NCBI RefSeq assembly: GCF_009936045.1
Contig: NZ_QWEQ01000025.1
Span: 1 to 55,470 of the forward strand
Length of the DNA: 55,470 bases
Reading direction: 5' to 3'
Origin: Emergencia sp. 1XD21-10
GTDB taxonomy: Bacteria; Bacillota; Clostridia; Peptostreptococcales; Anaerovoracaceae
Position numbers and translations under genes: made by a program. The notes beneath the pieces are model-generated. The model made no database searches and was not told where the DNA came from. It was given only the letters and a program-made list of their open reading frames with translations. Positions 42,700 to 51,888 of this stretch are shown one piece after another (positions within the stretch are counted from its first letter, which is position 1; every line of letters begins with the position of its first letter).

Positions 42700-43113
42700 A
42701 TGAGATATGATGAAAATATTTTAATTGCGGAAGAAAAAGAAACATGCGTTTTTTTTGAGAAGCTAGAGAATGATGATAGTGCAGTGTATGGAATTTTGAT
42801 GAATCCATGGATAGGATCATTTTTCGATTATGGAGATAGCATTTATTTTGACGCAGAAAAGGATAAGGATTTCTGTTTGTTTCTGGAAAAATTGATAAAA
42901 GAAAGTGTTTTTCTGGATGAAATGGAGATTACCAAACCTCTCGTAATTTTGCAGGAAGAAGGGAAATCTCCGTTTAGTACAATCCATGGGGAAGTTTTAT
43001 TTACAATAATAAAAGCAAAATGCCCTGATGTACGATGTTGCATGATTATGTACCCAAAAGAGAGAAAATTAATTGCGAAATTGAGAGCTGAAAAATGGCT
43101 CAAGGAGGGCTGA
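42700..43113 (+). CDS. Unrecognised 137-residue protein in module 3
   Basis: I do not recognise this protein. It has 137 residues, is acidic at the N-terminus (ILIAEEKETCVFFEKLENDD) and more basic at the C-terminus (MYPKERKLIAKLRAEKWLKEG). It has several aromatic residues and no membrane segment or known motif. It begins the visibly AT-richer part of module 3, 27 bp after the M14 gene, and ends 4 bp before the S9 peptidase gene; AAGGAGG near its end serves that gene. The tight spacing implies translation together with the S9 peptidase, perhaps as a small partner or immunity-like protein. No function is claimed. Confidence 0.6.
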   Translation: MRYDENILIAEEKETCVFFEKLENDDSAVYGILMNPWIGSFFDYGDSIYFDAEKDKDFCLFLEKLIKESVFLDEMEITKPLVILQEEGKSPFSTIHGEVLFTIIKAKCPDVRCCMIMYPKERKLIAKLRAEKWLKEG

Positions 43114-43117
43114 AACT

Positions 43118-45046
43118 ATGCAGAAAAAATTACTGTCTGTAAACAATTTTAAGGATATGGTCTATATTACGGAGCCTTCTTCAAATGGCAGGGGAGATTA
43201 TAGCTATAGCCAGCAATTTTGGTCTGAAAGGAGTAATTCTTATTTAGGAAAATGCAGATTCCAGGGAAGAGAGCAAGGCTTTTGGGCTGAAGAAGAAGGT
43301 TGCAACTTGAATTGCCCGCAAATTTCGCCTAATGGACAAATGGCTGCTTGTATTGCACAGATGCCAGATGGTAGCAAGGCGCTATGGATTTATGATTTAC
43401 TGCAGCAAAAAAGAACAAATATTATCAATATCAATGATGTGGAAGAATTTGTTTGGTCTGCGGATAGTAGTTCTATATGCATGATTATCGTAGAAAAAGA
43501 GCCAGATAAAGATGGAATTCGTATGGTTGATTCTGTCGGATATAGATCGAATGAAGATAAAGGAATACGCCCGGAAAAAAGATATATTCTTATGATTGCT
43601 GATATTCAAAACGGAAAGTTAAAAAGCCTTCTATGTGAGAGAAAACCTTTAAAAAAGGTGATTTGGATGAAAACGGAGGATGCTGTAATTGTTTTTTCTG
43701 GTGAAACGCAAAGCTATTTGAAAGTAAATGTGCAAAGTAAGATTCGAACGGTTCTTTGCAGTGGATTAATTATGGCGTCCAAGTGGAGCCATGCTGTTCT
43801 GACGCAGAATGAAAAATATCTTTTTGTGCCTACTTCCAACTTTGATAATGGCAGTGGGCAATGCAGCAGACTGACCTGTGTAGAAACAGATGGAACAGGC
43901 ATTGTTTCGGTTAAACACAGCGGACAGATACCAGAGGAATGGGTTCCTGCATATAGTGACGGAGATATTCTGGAAACAAAGAACGATTATATGGGTACAA
44001 GTTTAGAAAGCGAAGCGTTTTTCGCGGTCGGAGAGCGAGACGGCGTAAGCGGCATTTATTGTGGAACTTATTATAATGGGGAAATTCTTTGGAAAAGGAT
44101 ATGCGAAGGCGGTGTTTTTACAGCGTTGACAGTGGTAGATAAGGATACATTGCTTACAGTTTGGAGTGATGCAGATATGCCGCCGGAACTTTATAAGGTT
44201 GGTATTTCCTGTGGAGAAATGAAAAAAGTCACTGACGCAAACGCTTGGACTGAGAAATATGCATTAGCATCCCAAACGCGCATTTGTGTTGAGGTTGGTA
44301 CAGCAACGAAATTATATGGATATTATATGCTGCCACCGATGTGTCTAAGGAATCAGGTGCATGATAAGCTGCCAGTAGTGCTGACAGTACATGGAGGACC
44401 GGCATCAAGCTATTGCGGTGGATTTTTTATGGAACGCCAGCTTTTAGCAGCACAAGGGTATTGCGTAGTTTATGGAGATCCAAGAGGAAGTACAGGATAT
44501 GGTGAGGATTTTGCGCGGGCAGATTATGCTTTTGATGGAACTGCAGCGAGTGATTTGATGGTACTGTTAGATTATGTCCTTGAAAAAATTGATATGCTAG
44601 ATAAGAGCAGGCAGGCTGTAATTGGCGGAAGCTATGGAGGCTATATGACAGTTTGGCTGGCGGCTCATGAGAAACGATTTAAAACAGCCTGTGCGCTGCG
44701 CGGTTTATTTAGCTATCTTGATTTGACGTTACTTTCTGAAGGGGCAGGGCAGGTACCATTTGGAGCGGATACAAGTAGCGTGCTGGGAGAGTTTATTAGA
44801 GACTCTGTTTTTCTGGAGGGGAGAAAAATAACAATTCCTCTGCTTATTTGTCATGGGGAGAAGGATATGGTTTGCCCAGTAGAGGGTGCCTATAGGCTTT
44901 ATGCAGCAGTACGGGACAATCAACCGCAAGTTCCGGTTGAGCTTAATATTTTCAAGGACTGCAAGCATGCGATTGATCCACAAAGCGCAGAAAATAGTAT
45001 AAAGTTTTATGATGCAGTATTATCATGGTTAATAAAATACCTATGA
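43118..45046 (+). CDS. S9-family prolyl oligopeptidase-like peptidase
   Basis: Serine peptidase of the prolyl oligopeptidase/acylaminoacyl-peptidase group, 642 residues. The N-terminal two-thirds (about 30-390) is the beta-propeller. The hydrolase domain has TVHGGPASSYCGG near 423, nucleophile GGSYGGYMT near 507, Asp in HGEKDMVCPV near 580 and His in CKHAID near 615. No signal peptide is seen. Base composition is more AT-rich than in the neighbouring S10 and M14 genes, so this gene and its flanks may have arrived separately. It would trim oligopeptides or N-acyl peptides imported into the cell. Confidence 0.88.
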   Translation: MQKKLLSVNNFKDMVYITEPSSNGRGDYSYSQQFWSERSNSYLGKCRFQGREQGFWAEEEGCNLNCPQISPNGQMAACIAQMPDGSKALWIYDLLQQKRTNIININDVEEFVWSADSSSICMIIVEKEPDKDGIRMVDSVGYRSNEDKGIRPEKRYILMIADIQNGKLKSLLCERKPLKKVIWMKTEDAVIVFSGETQSYLKVNVQSKIRTVLCSGLIMASKWSHAVLTQNEKYLFVPTSNFDNGSGQCSRLTCVETDGTGIVSVKHSGQIPEEWVPAYSDGDILETKNDYMGTSLESEAFFAVGERDGVSGIYCGTYYNGEILWKRICEGGVFTALTVVDKDTLLTVWSDADMPPELYKVGISCGEMKKVTDANAWTEKYALASQTRICVEVGTATKLYGYYMLPPMCLRNQVHDKLPVVLTVHGGPASSYCGGFFMERQLLAAQGYCVVYGDPRGSTGYGEDFARADYAFDGTAASDLMVLLDYVLEKIDMLDKSRQAVIGGSYGGYMTVWLAAHEKRFKTACALRGLFSYLDLTLLSEGAGQVPFGADTSSVLGEFIRDSVFLEGRKITIPLLICHGEKDMVCPVEGAYRLYAAVRDNQPQVPVELNIFKDCKHAIDPQSAENSIKFYDAVLSWLIKYL

Positions 45047-45146
45047 TTAATAAATGAGAGAGAAGCAGGGAAGGGAAGTGATATAAAGAGGGAGAAAGAT
45101 GAAACCGATATTCGCTTTAAGAAAAAAGAAGTAAGGAGAAACTAAA

Positions 45147-46562
45147 ATGGGAAAGAACACGACAACTTTACCAAATCAGAAGAAATTGCCGAAAAAACTG
45201 GTTTTACTGTATGGTGCATCAAGTTTTGGTGTGTCAAGTTTAACAATCATGAATGCGGCATTTTTGGTATTTTTTTACACACAGGTATTAGGTATAAAAA
45301 TTGAAATTGCCAGCACAATCATACTGATTGCTAAAATATGGGACATCATCAATGACCCTATGATGGGTGGCATAATTGATATGACCAGGTCTAAAGAAGG
45401 AAAATGCCGTGTATGGCTAAAATATTTTACGGCACCTGCAGGCATTCTGTTTGCGTTAACTTTTATGTGCCCGAGCCTATCGGGAACCGGTCGGATTGTG
45501 TGGGCAGCGGTTATTTACATTTTGCAGGGAATGTTGAGTACTGCATTATTTATTCCTTCTAAAACATTATGTGGTCGAATCACGACAGATAAAACACAAA
45601 GGGCTTTATTACAACAGTCAGGCAGCGTGTATAGCGTATTGGCAAATTTGTTTGTTGGATCGGCAACAATGCCACTGGTTGGTATGATTGGCAAAGGGGA
45701 TATGCAAAAGGGATTTATGTTTGTAGGGATCCTTTATGGAATTCTATTTATGATTTCATATTTCATTACCTTTTGGGTAACGAAGGGATATGAGCCAGTA
45801 GAAGAAGTGGAAGTATTAAGTGGAGAGAGACTAGGTGAAAGAATTCCGCTTTCGGTTAGTTTGAAGGCACTATTTTCAAACAAAATGTTCCTTATTCTTG
45901 TAGTAGGAATTTTTATGCTGTACTTTGCGAACTCACTTCCGAGTGCGACCAATGCGTATTATATACAATATAATTTGAATAACAATATGCTTGTATATTC
46001 TATCATATCGTTTTCTGGAATAGGAGGCGCTATGTTCGTTGCGATTACCCTGAGTTTTTTTGTAAAGCGATTGGGAAATAACGGAACTGCTATTTTGGGA
46101 TGTGTTGCTGCTATTTTAGGATTGCTCATCAGATTTATTGCACACGACTGCAATATGACCATTCTTGCAATCGGAAATGTCGGATTAGGATTTGGTGAGG
46201 CATTGGCAGCTGGAACCATGGTTTTGAATATGTTTGATGCTGGAACATATGGTCAGTGGAAAGCTCCAAACAGCGCATGTAATGAAGCAATTTTGCTTTC
46301 TGGTCATTCTATGGCATATAAAATTGGAATGGCGCTTGGCGGTCCGTTGGGAGGATACATGCTTTTAATGGTGCCATTTGTAGAAGGAGCGGCAGTGCAG
46401 GAGGAAAGTGTTATAAATTTATTCTTCTATATGGAAACCATCATACCATGCCTGATGTTTATTATTCCGTTAGCAATCTTCTTATATTTGAGAAGATTTG
46501 AGAAACAAATTCCACTGATGAGGAAAGAAATCGCAGAACGCGAACAGAAGGAAAACGCATAA
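45147..46562 (+). CDS. GPH-family cation symporter (MFS), module 3
   Basis: Twelve-helix GPH-type symporter of 471 residues, paralogous to the one at 31538. The signature KIWDIINDPMMGGIIDMTRS lies near 64-83, followed by GKCRVWLKYF. AAGGAGA precedes the ATG. The 100-bp gap before it holds only a possible 11-codon reading frame at 45099 and no clear promoter, so the gene is probably still in the module-3 transcript. It precedes two S10 genes, repeating the transporter-S10 order of module 2. It shares the lower GC content of the S9 gene. Confidence 0.88.
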   Translation: MGKNTTTLPNQKKLPKKLVLLYGASSFGVSSLTIMNAAFLVFFYTQVLGIKIEIASTIILIAKIWDIINDPMMGGIIDMTRSKEGKCRVWLKYFTAPAGILFALTFMCPSLSGTGRIVWAAVIYILQGMLSTALFIPSKTLCGRITTDKTQRALLQQSGSVYSVLANLFVGSATMPLVGMIGKGDMQKGFMFVGILYGILFMISYFITFWVTKGYEPVEEVEVLSGERLGERIPLSVSLKALFSNKMFLILVVGIFMLYFANSLPSATNAYYIQYNLNNNMLVYSIISFSGIGGAMFVAITLSFFVKRLGNNGTAILGCVAAILGLLIRFIAHDCNMTILAIGNVGLGFGEALAAGTMVLNMFDAGTYGQWKAPNSACNEAILLSGHSMAYKIGMALGGPLGGYMLLMVPFVEGAAVQEESVINLFFYMETIIPCLMFIIPLAIFLYLRRFEKQIPLMRKEIAEREQKENA

Positions 46563-46575
46563 GGAGAATCAAGAT

Positions 46576-47964
46576 ATGTTTGCAGAAAAGAAATTTGTGA
46601 CGGAACATACCTGTGAAGTAAAAGGACAGAAAATTTCGTATCGCGCAACAGTAGAAAATTTTTTCCTCTATGATAGAGAGGGAGAAAAAGAGGCGAGCAT
46701 GTACACGTTTGCTTACGAGAGATGTGATATCGAGAGAAAGCCGCAGCGTCCCGTGCTGTTTGCCTATAATGGAGGACCCGGCGGCGCCAGCGCCATGATC
46801 AATTTTGCCGCGCTTGCGCCAGAGCGGGTTAAAGTCGGAGAGGCAACCTCGCTTTCTATGACGCCGCCTTATGAGGTAGAAGAAAATACGGAATGTATTT
46901 TGGATATCTGTGATATTGTTACAATCGATCCCATCGAAACTGGCTATTCCAGACTGCTGAAAGCAGAGGCAGGCGCGAAATACTTTAATACGGAAAGCGA
47001 CTGCCGCTCTTTTGTAAAAATCATTGCAAAGTGGCTTGATGCACATGAGCGTTGGAACAGCCCGGTATATCTGATGGGAGAAAGCTATGGAACGATTCGA
47101 AATGCTATGCTGGCAGGCATGCTCAGCGTGGATTTAAAAGCAGGATGCAACTATGTCAATCTCAGTGGGATTATCATGCTGGGCAGCGCCTTTGATCATG
47201 GTCAAAAGGCTTATCCAATCGACACGCCGATTCTGAATTTTACGGCTGTAGCAGCGACTTACTGGTATCATCATCAAAGCATGCTGCCGGCACGGGATGT
47301 TTTTTTGAAAGAAGCGGATCGTTTCGCTTATGAGGAATATCTGCCGGCATTAGCATTAGGACGGCGACTTCGTGAGGAAAAAAGAACGCATATCAAGGAG
47401 CGGCTGACTTATTTCACCGGACTTGATGAGGAAACCCTGGAAGATTTGAATCTTCGCGTGGATACTTACAATTATCCTGCCTATGGTTTGCGGAAAGAAG
47501 GGAAGATACTGGGTCGTTATGATGGTAGATTTACCATGGAAGCGCCGAAGGGCAGCTGGGATGATCTGGAGGAAGAAGATATGGCAAGCAGCGGACTGAT
47601 GAGCGCTGTGCAGCAGTGCTTTAACAGCATCTGGAAGAAAAAACTGCATATCGATCTGGAAGATGCGTACAGACCGCTGTGCTTCGATATTTGTGCTGAT
47701 TGGGATTTTTCTACAAGTACAGCACCGATTAAGAGTTTGGCACAGGCAATGAAACGGATTCCAAATATGAAACTGATGTTGGGCTGTGGTTACTACGACT
47801 TGCTGACTACGATGGGTTTTTCTCAATATACGCTGGATCAGTTCAACCTGCCGGCAGAAAGAGTGCGGATGGAATATTTTGAAACTGGGCATATGCCATA
47901 TCTGGGCAGCAAAGAGTGTGATGCTTTTGGAAGAGCGGTCAGAGCATTTATCGAATGGAACTAG
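46576..47964 (+). CDS. S10 serine carboxypeptidase-like protein, module 3, second copy
   Basis: S10-family hydrolase of 462 residues; AAGGAGA precedes the ATG 13 bp after the transporter gene. Catalytic elements: YNGGPGGASAM near 63, GESYGTIRN with Ser near 171, Asp in YYDLLTT near 407 and His in TGHMPYLG near 438. It returns to the higher GC content of the other S10 genes. By eye it resembles the second module-2 copy (33006) in its YNGGPG and GESYGTIRN segments. Confidence 0.87.
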   Translation: MFAEKKFVTEHTCEVKGQKISYRATVENFFLYDREGEKEASMYTFAYERCDIERKPQRPVLFAYNGGPGGASAMINFAALAPERVKVGEATSLSMTPPYEVEENTECILDICDIVTIDPIETGYSRLLKAEAGAKYFNTESDCRSFVKIIAKWLDAHERWNSPVYLMGESYGTIRNAMLAGMLSVDLKAGCNYVNLSGIIMLGSAFDHGQKAYPIDTPILNFTAVAATYWYHHQSMLPARDVFLKEADRFAYEEYLPALALGRRLREEKRTHIKERLTYFTGLDEETLEDLNLRVDTYNYPAYGLRKEGKILGRYDGRFTMEAPKGSWDDLEEEDMASSGLMSAVQQCFNSIWKKKLHIDLEDAYRPLCFDICADWDFSTSTAPIKSLAQAMKRIPNMKLMLGCGYYDLLTTMGFSQYTLDQFNLPAERVRMEYFETGHMPYLGSKECDAFGRAVRAFIEWN

Positions 47965-47973
47965 GAGAACGAA

Positions 47974-49440
47974 ATGAGAAAATTTCAACCTTATATGACA
48001 GAGTCATTTGAACGGCTTAATGGGACGGCATCCCTTGAAATGTTACTGCGCCATGGGAAGATTCGTGCAGAAGCGGTGAGCGAGGATCACGTGTTTTATG
48101 ATGAGAGCGGTGCGCCGGAGGCGATCATTTCGACGATTTCTTATCTCAGGATAGACGATGAGAATTCGCAGCGTCCGGTCATGTTTATCTGGAACGGCGG
48201 TCCGGGAAGCGCCACTTCTATGCTGCAGCTGGAATGTTTTGGACCTTACTGCATCAGCAAAGATGCGGAGGAAAAGCTTACCTATGGTCTTGCAATTGAG
48301 TCGGACACCATTTTGGATGTATGCGATCTTGTCTATGTAGACCCGGTGGGTGTGGGGTATTCCAGATTGCTCCAAGAAAAAGCGGCACCTGATTATTTTT
48401 CCGTTGATGGCGATGCGAGAAGCACTGCTTTTGCGATTGCATCTTGGCTGAAGAATCACAATCGCTGGAACAGTCCGCTTTATCTATGCGGAGAAAGTTA
48501 TGGCACAATCAGGGCTTGCCGCGTGCTTTCTGAGCTGGGCAGGGATGTAATGTATGGGAACCGGATGATGCTGGGAATTCCTGTTGCAGGCGTGATTTTA
48601 ATTGGCTCAGCCCTTTCTCTGGATGCGGGAAACGGACGCATTTTTGAACCCGCGTTGGAACTTTTGACTGCAGCGCTTCCGTCTATGGCAGCGACGCATT
48701 GGTATCACAATCGAAAGGGGCAGTGTGACCGAGAAGTCTTTTTGAAGAACGTGTGGGAGTTTGAGAAAAGAAAGCTAATTCCGGCGCTGTTTGAGGGGGA
48801 TGATTGCCCGGCTGAAACGGTGCAGTCGCTTGCGAGAGAACTTGCAAACTATACGGGCATGGAGGCAGCTTATTTTGAAAAAACAAGACTGCACCTGCGG
48901 GATGTAGAAGACTTCATGACCCAAGTCGTTTCCCATAAGAAAAAACGGGTCGATTTATTTGACGGTCGCATGACATCACCTCTTGCCGGTACGTATAACG
49001 CAGCAGGAGATGACAATATGCCACTTTCTGTGATGAACGGACTGCTTGCAGCGCAGCTGGGGATAGAGACGGATAGAATTTACTACACCGGAAATCTGAA
49101 TATAAATGCTGCCTGGGATTATACTGTAGAAGATGGGAAGTCTCATATGGACTGCCTCAAAAATGCCGCAGCGAGAATGCCGGAGATGAAAATTTTGGTT
49201 GCCAGCGGACTTTATGACTTGTGCACTCTGGTGGGAAATACCAGATATCAGTTTTCGCACAGCGGCATTGATCCGAGGCAGATGATACTAAAAGAGTATC
49301 CGGGCGGTCATGGCGTCTATTCCAGCAAAGAGGGCAAAACGACCTTTTTAAAAGACGTGAGAGCGTTGATCTGTAAACAGAAGGAAATTTTTTCTGAAAA
49401 AGATGCGCTGCCCCTTGACGAATCGAGAAAAAACCTGTAA
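47974..49440 (+). CDS. S10 serine carboxypeptidase-like protein, module 3, third copy
   Basis: S10-family hydrolase of 488 residues; AGGAGAACGAA precedes the ATG. Catalytic elements: WNGGPGSATSM near 72, GESYGTIRACR with Ser near 175, Asp in GLYDLCTL near 412 and His in GGHGVYSS near 446. It is the close paralog of the module-1 protein at 27534; large blocks are identical by eye, so one probably arose by duplication of the other. Its last 20 or so residues are an extra charged tail. The -35 of the gntR promoter lies inside the end of this gene. Confidence 0.88.
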   Translation: MRKFQPYMTESFERLNGTASLEMLLRHGKIRAEAVSEDHVFYDESGAPEAIISTISYLRIDDENSQRPVMFIWNGGPGSATSMLQLECFGPYCISKDAEEKLTYGLAIESDTILDVCDLVYVDPVGVGYSRLLQEKAAPDYFSVDGDARSTAFAIASWLKNHNRWNSPLYLCGESYGTIRACRVLSELGRDVMYGNRMMLGIPVAGVILIGSALSLDAGNGRIFEPALELLTAALPSMAATHWYHNRKGQCDREVFLKNVWEFEKRKLIPALFEGDDCPAETVQSLARELANYTGMEAAYFEKTRLHLRDVEDFMTQVVSHKKKRVDLFDGRMTSPLAGTYNAAGDDNMPLSVMNGLLAAQLGIETDRIYYTGNLNINAAWDYTVEDGKSHMDCLKNAAARMPEMKILVASGLYDLCTLVGNTRYQFSHSGIDPRQMILKEYPGGHGVYSSKEGKTTFLKDVRALICKQKEIFSEKDALPLDESRKNL

Positions 49441-49461
49441 AATAGTTATTGAACATATCAG
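49415..49461 (+). promoter_or_regulatory. gntR promoter with overlapping 16-bp motif
   Basis: TTGACG (49415-49420), 17 nt, TAAAAT (49438-49443) is a good promoter lying in the end of the S10 gene. TTATTGAACATATCAG (49446-49461) follows two bases later, covering the expected transcription start. This position fits an operator for autoregulation. Confidence 0.75.
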
Positions 49462-49492
49462 TGAAAATGGAAATGATAATGGGAGTAATGAT

Positions 49493-50065
49493 ATGGCAGA
49501 AAAACTATCGGAGAAGGTTTATCACAGTATCAAGGCAGATATCGACAGCGGTGTCATCGACGGCAGATCCTTTCTAAGTGAGGCACAGCTGGCGAAGCAG
49601 TTTGGCGTTAGTAAAGCGCCGGTTAGAGATGCGCTGCATCTTCTTTGCAGCCAAGGATATCTCATTAGCTATCCAAGAAAAGGGTATATGCTGAATTTAT
49701 ATTCTTCTGATGAAATCAATCAGATACAGGTGATTCGCCGCCAGGTTGAGAAGCTATGTGTGAAACTTGCCATAGAAAATGCTTCTGATGAAGAAATCCT
49801 TTCTTTAAAGGCATTTACAGAGCAACAAATGGGCAGCAGTGATCCAAGCAAAACTAATAACACTATGTTCCATCTGCGGCTTGCAGAGATTACGGGAAAT
49901 CAGTATTTGCCGGGTATTTTGCAGGATATGCTTTATAAGGCTTCTATGGCAGCAATAAAGAGCAGTTCGGACTTAGAAAAACATCAGCATATTGTAAATG
50001 CGCTTTTAGAACGGGACTTAGAAAAAGCAGAACTGTATCTGGAAGAGGATATCATGATGCTGTAA
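49493..50065 (+). CDS. GntR-family (FadR/FCD type) regulator
   Basis: GntR-type transcription factor of 190 residues from the ATG at 49493, with GGGAG seven nt upstream. The winged helix (SEAQLAKQFGVSKAPVRDALHLLCSQGYL near 22-50) is followed by an all-helical FCD-like ligand domain with MFHLRLAEITGN near 122 and HQHIVNALLERDLEKAE near 163, whose His residues could bind metal. This domain is shorter than in classic FadR-group members. Copies of TTATTGAACATATCAG flank it, before its own start and before the PLP enzyme gene. Three more copies precede the LysR-module operons. It is a candidate master regulator of this region, by inference. Confidence 0.87.
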   Translation: MAEKLSEKVYHSIKADIDSGVIDGRSFLSEAQLAKQFGVSKAPVRDALHLLCSQGYLISYPRKGYMLNLYSSDEINQIQVIRRQVEKLCVKLAIENASDEEILSLKAFTEQQMGSSDPSKTNNTMFHLRLAEITGNQYLPGILQDMLYKASMAAIKSSSDLEKHQHIVNALLERDLEKAELYLEEDIMML

Positions 50066-50099
50066 TAACTTTAAAATCATAATTTATGCCTTGTAGCTT

Positions 50100-50148
50100 T
50101 TGCAGAAAATCTGCAGGGCATCTTCTAAAAGGTTATTGAACATATTAG
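50100..50148 (+). promoter_or_regulatory. Promoter of the PLP-enzyme operon with 16-bp motif
   Basis: TTGCAG (50100-50105), 18 nt, TCTAAA (50124-50129) is an acceptable promoter. TTATTGAACATATTAG (50133-50148) follows, placed as in the gntR promoter. The rest of the 50066-50195 gap contains the ribosome site AGGAGG at 50177-50182. Confidence 0.65.
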
Positions 50149-50195
50149 AGAACCTTTTAATAGATATGTGAGTGCAAGGAGGACGATAAATAGAG

Positions 50196-51383
50196 ATGTA
50201 CGAAACTGATAATATGGATAAATTTGCAGAATTTCGCACCCACGTGCCGGTGCTTTCCCATACAGCATATCTGGATACCAGCTCCACAGGTCTTGTTCCG
50301 GACTTTGTACATGATGGAGTAGCAAGGTATCAGGAGGATCGCTATCTAAAGGGCGGCGATTCTGTTTGGAGGCTGCCCGGCGGCGAAGAGACTGGAACCA
50401 TCGGCATGATGGACTGGGCAAAGACACAGATTGCACAGATGATTGGAGCAAAGAAGGAAAACATTGTCTTTGGCAATAATTCTTCTCATATTTATACTTT
50501 GTTTACCTCCGGCATGTATTTTGAACCGGGAGACAACGTAGTACTGGTGGAAAACAGCTGGATTGCAAATCGCTTTGCATGGCAGGTAAGAAAGCAGGAC
50601 GGCCTTGAGGTGAGATATGCCAAGGCAAGAAACGGCGTGATTCTGCCGAAGGATTTGTTTGCACTGTGCGATGAAAAAACCAGAGCAATCTGTATCTCTT
50701 TGGTGGAAAGCTTTACTGGATTTCGCATGGATGCGGCAGCCATTGGCGCCTACTGCAGAGAAAAGGGCATTTGGTTTGCAGTAGACGGCGTGCAGGCGCT
50801 GGGGGTCATGCCGGTGGATGTGAAGGCCATGAAAATTGACTTTCTCATCGGCAATGACTATAAATGGATGATGAACTACTGCGGTACCGGATACGGCTAT
50901 ATCAGTCCGGCGCTGCAAAAAAGCTTAAAGCAGTTTGGCGCCGGATGGATGAGTGACGACGAGCGTTTTAATACTGGTAAACAGGTTCTTTGCCTGCGAG
51001 ATGACGCAGGACGTTTTGAGCTTGGCTTTCCTACGGTTTCCGGCATTTATGGGCTGGGACTTGCGGCGGAAAAGTATCTGGCATTTTCTGGAGCGGATAT
51101 TTCCGAATATGTGATGGGGCTGACTGAGTATTTGCGGGAAAGGCTGTCAGAGACAGAAGGCGTGCAACTTACTTATGATTTTGCACGGAAAAACAGGTCT
51201 GGAATTGAGGTGCTGCGTCTTGCGTCAGAAACTGGTGTGACCAACGAGATGCTGCGGGAAGCCGGTGTTGGCGCGCATGTCAGCGGCGTCGATGTAAACG
51301 GCTTTATGGAAATGCGCCTGGCATTTCATTATTATAACAACAAAGAGGATATCAATCGTCTCATGGACGTGATAGGAAAATGA
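50196..51383 (+). CDS. Class-V aminotransferase-fold PLP enzyme
   Basis: Pyridoxal-phosphate enzyme of the NifS/IscS-like class-V fold, 395 residues. The PLP site is visible: FGNNSSHIYTLF near 91 (phosphate contact), AVDGVQALGVMPVD near 195 (Asp contacting the pyridine nitrogen) and the Schiff-base Lys in GNDYKWMM near 222. No cysteine-desulfurase active-site loop is recognised, so a transaminase, lyase or racemase role is more likely. It is followed by a RidA-family gene, which fits an enzyme that releases reactive enamine or imine intermediates. The start codon lies 13 nt from AGGAGG, a little far; a second in-frame ATG is at 50214. Confidence 0.85.
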   Translation: MYETDNMDKFAEFRTHVPVLSHTAYLDTSSTGLVPDFVHDGVARYQEDRYLKGGDSVWRLPGGEETGTIGMMDWAKTQIAQMIGAKKENIVFGNNSSHIYTLFTSGMYFEPGDNVVLVENSWIANRFAWQVRKQDGLEVRYAKARNGVILPKDLFALCDEKTRAICISLVESFTGFRMDAAAIGAYCREKGIWFAVDGVQALGVMPVDVKAMKIDFLIGNDYKWMMNYCGTGYGYISPALQKSLKQFGAGWMSDDERFNTGKQVLCLRDDAGRFELGFPTVSGIYGLGLAAEKYLAFSGADISEYVMGLTEYLRERLSETEGVQLTYDFARKNRSGIEVLRLASETGVTNEMLREAGVGAHVSGVDVNGFMEMRLAFHYYNNKEDINRLMDVIGK

Positions 51384-51407
51384 ATGCATGAAGGGAAGGT
51401 ATGAAAC

Positions 51408-51872
51408 ATGGATGTAGAAAAGAAATTAGCGGAGCTGGGAATTGATTTATCAGCAGGACCGGAGCCAATGGCAAACTATGTAAGCGTACAGAAGGCCGGT
51501 GGTTTTTGGTTTTTTTCAGGTGCAGGTCCTTTTGAAAACGGAAAGCCGGTAGTCTTCGGCAGACTGGGAGAGAACCTGACAACGAAGGAAGGCTATGATG
51601 CAGCAAGACTTGCGGGTATCAATCTTCTCGCTGTTTTGAAAAGAGAACTTGGCGGCGACTGGGATAGGCTGGAACAGATTGTCAAAGTGCAGGGTTTTGT
51701 AAACAGCACTACGGACTATTTTGAACAGCCTCTGGTAATCAATGGCGTGTCCGATCTGTTCGGTGAAGTTTTAGGTGAACGCGGCAGACACGCGAGAACA
51801 GCAGTAGGTACCAACGTGCTACCGTTCCGTATTCCACTGGAAGTGGAAATGATTGTAAAAGTAAAAGAATAA
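51408..51872 (+). CDS. RidA-family (YjgF/YER057c/UK114) protein
   Basis: RidA-like enamine/imine deaminase family member, 154 residues, of the longer subfamily. Typical segments are YVSVQKAGGFWFFSGAGPF near 24-42, GRLGENLTTKEGYDAARLAG near 51-70, and the C-terminal GRHARTAVGTNVLPFRIPLEVEMIVKV. The catalytic Arg of RidA proteins is probably the one in GRHARTAVG near 127. AAGGTATGAAAC separates it from the PLP-enzyme gene, with which it forms an operon. It would detoxify 2-aminoacrylate-like products of that enzyme. Confidence 0.9.
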   Translation: MDVEKKLAELGIDLSAGPEPMANYVSVQKAGGFWFFSGAGPFENGKPVVFGRLGENLTTKEGYDAARLAGINLLAVLKRELGGDWDRLEQIVKVQGFVNSTTDYFEQPLVINGVSDLFGEVLGERGRHARTAVGTNVLPFRIPLEVEMIVKVKE

Positions 51873-51888
51873 CCTATAATCATACAGA

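Noticed and set aside
45099-45134. 11-codon ORF before the module-3 transporter
   Set aside because: Too short to support without expression data; a purine-rich sequence before it could be chance.
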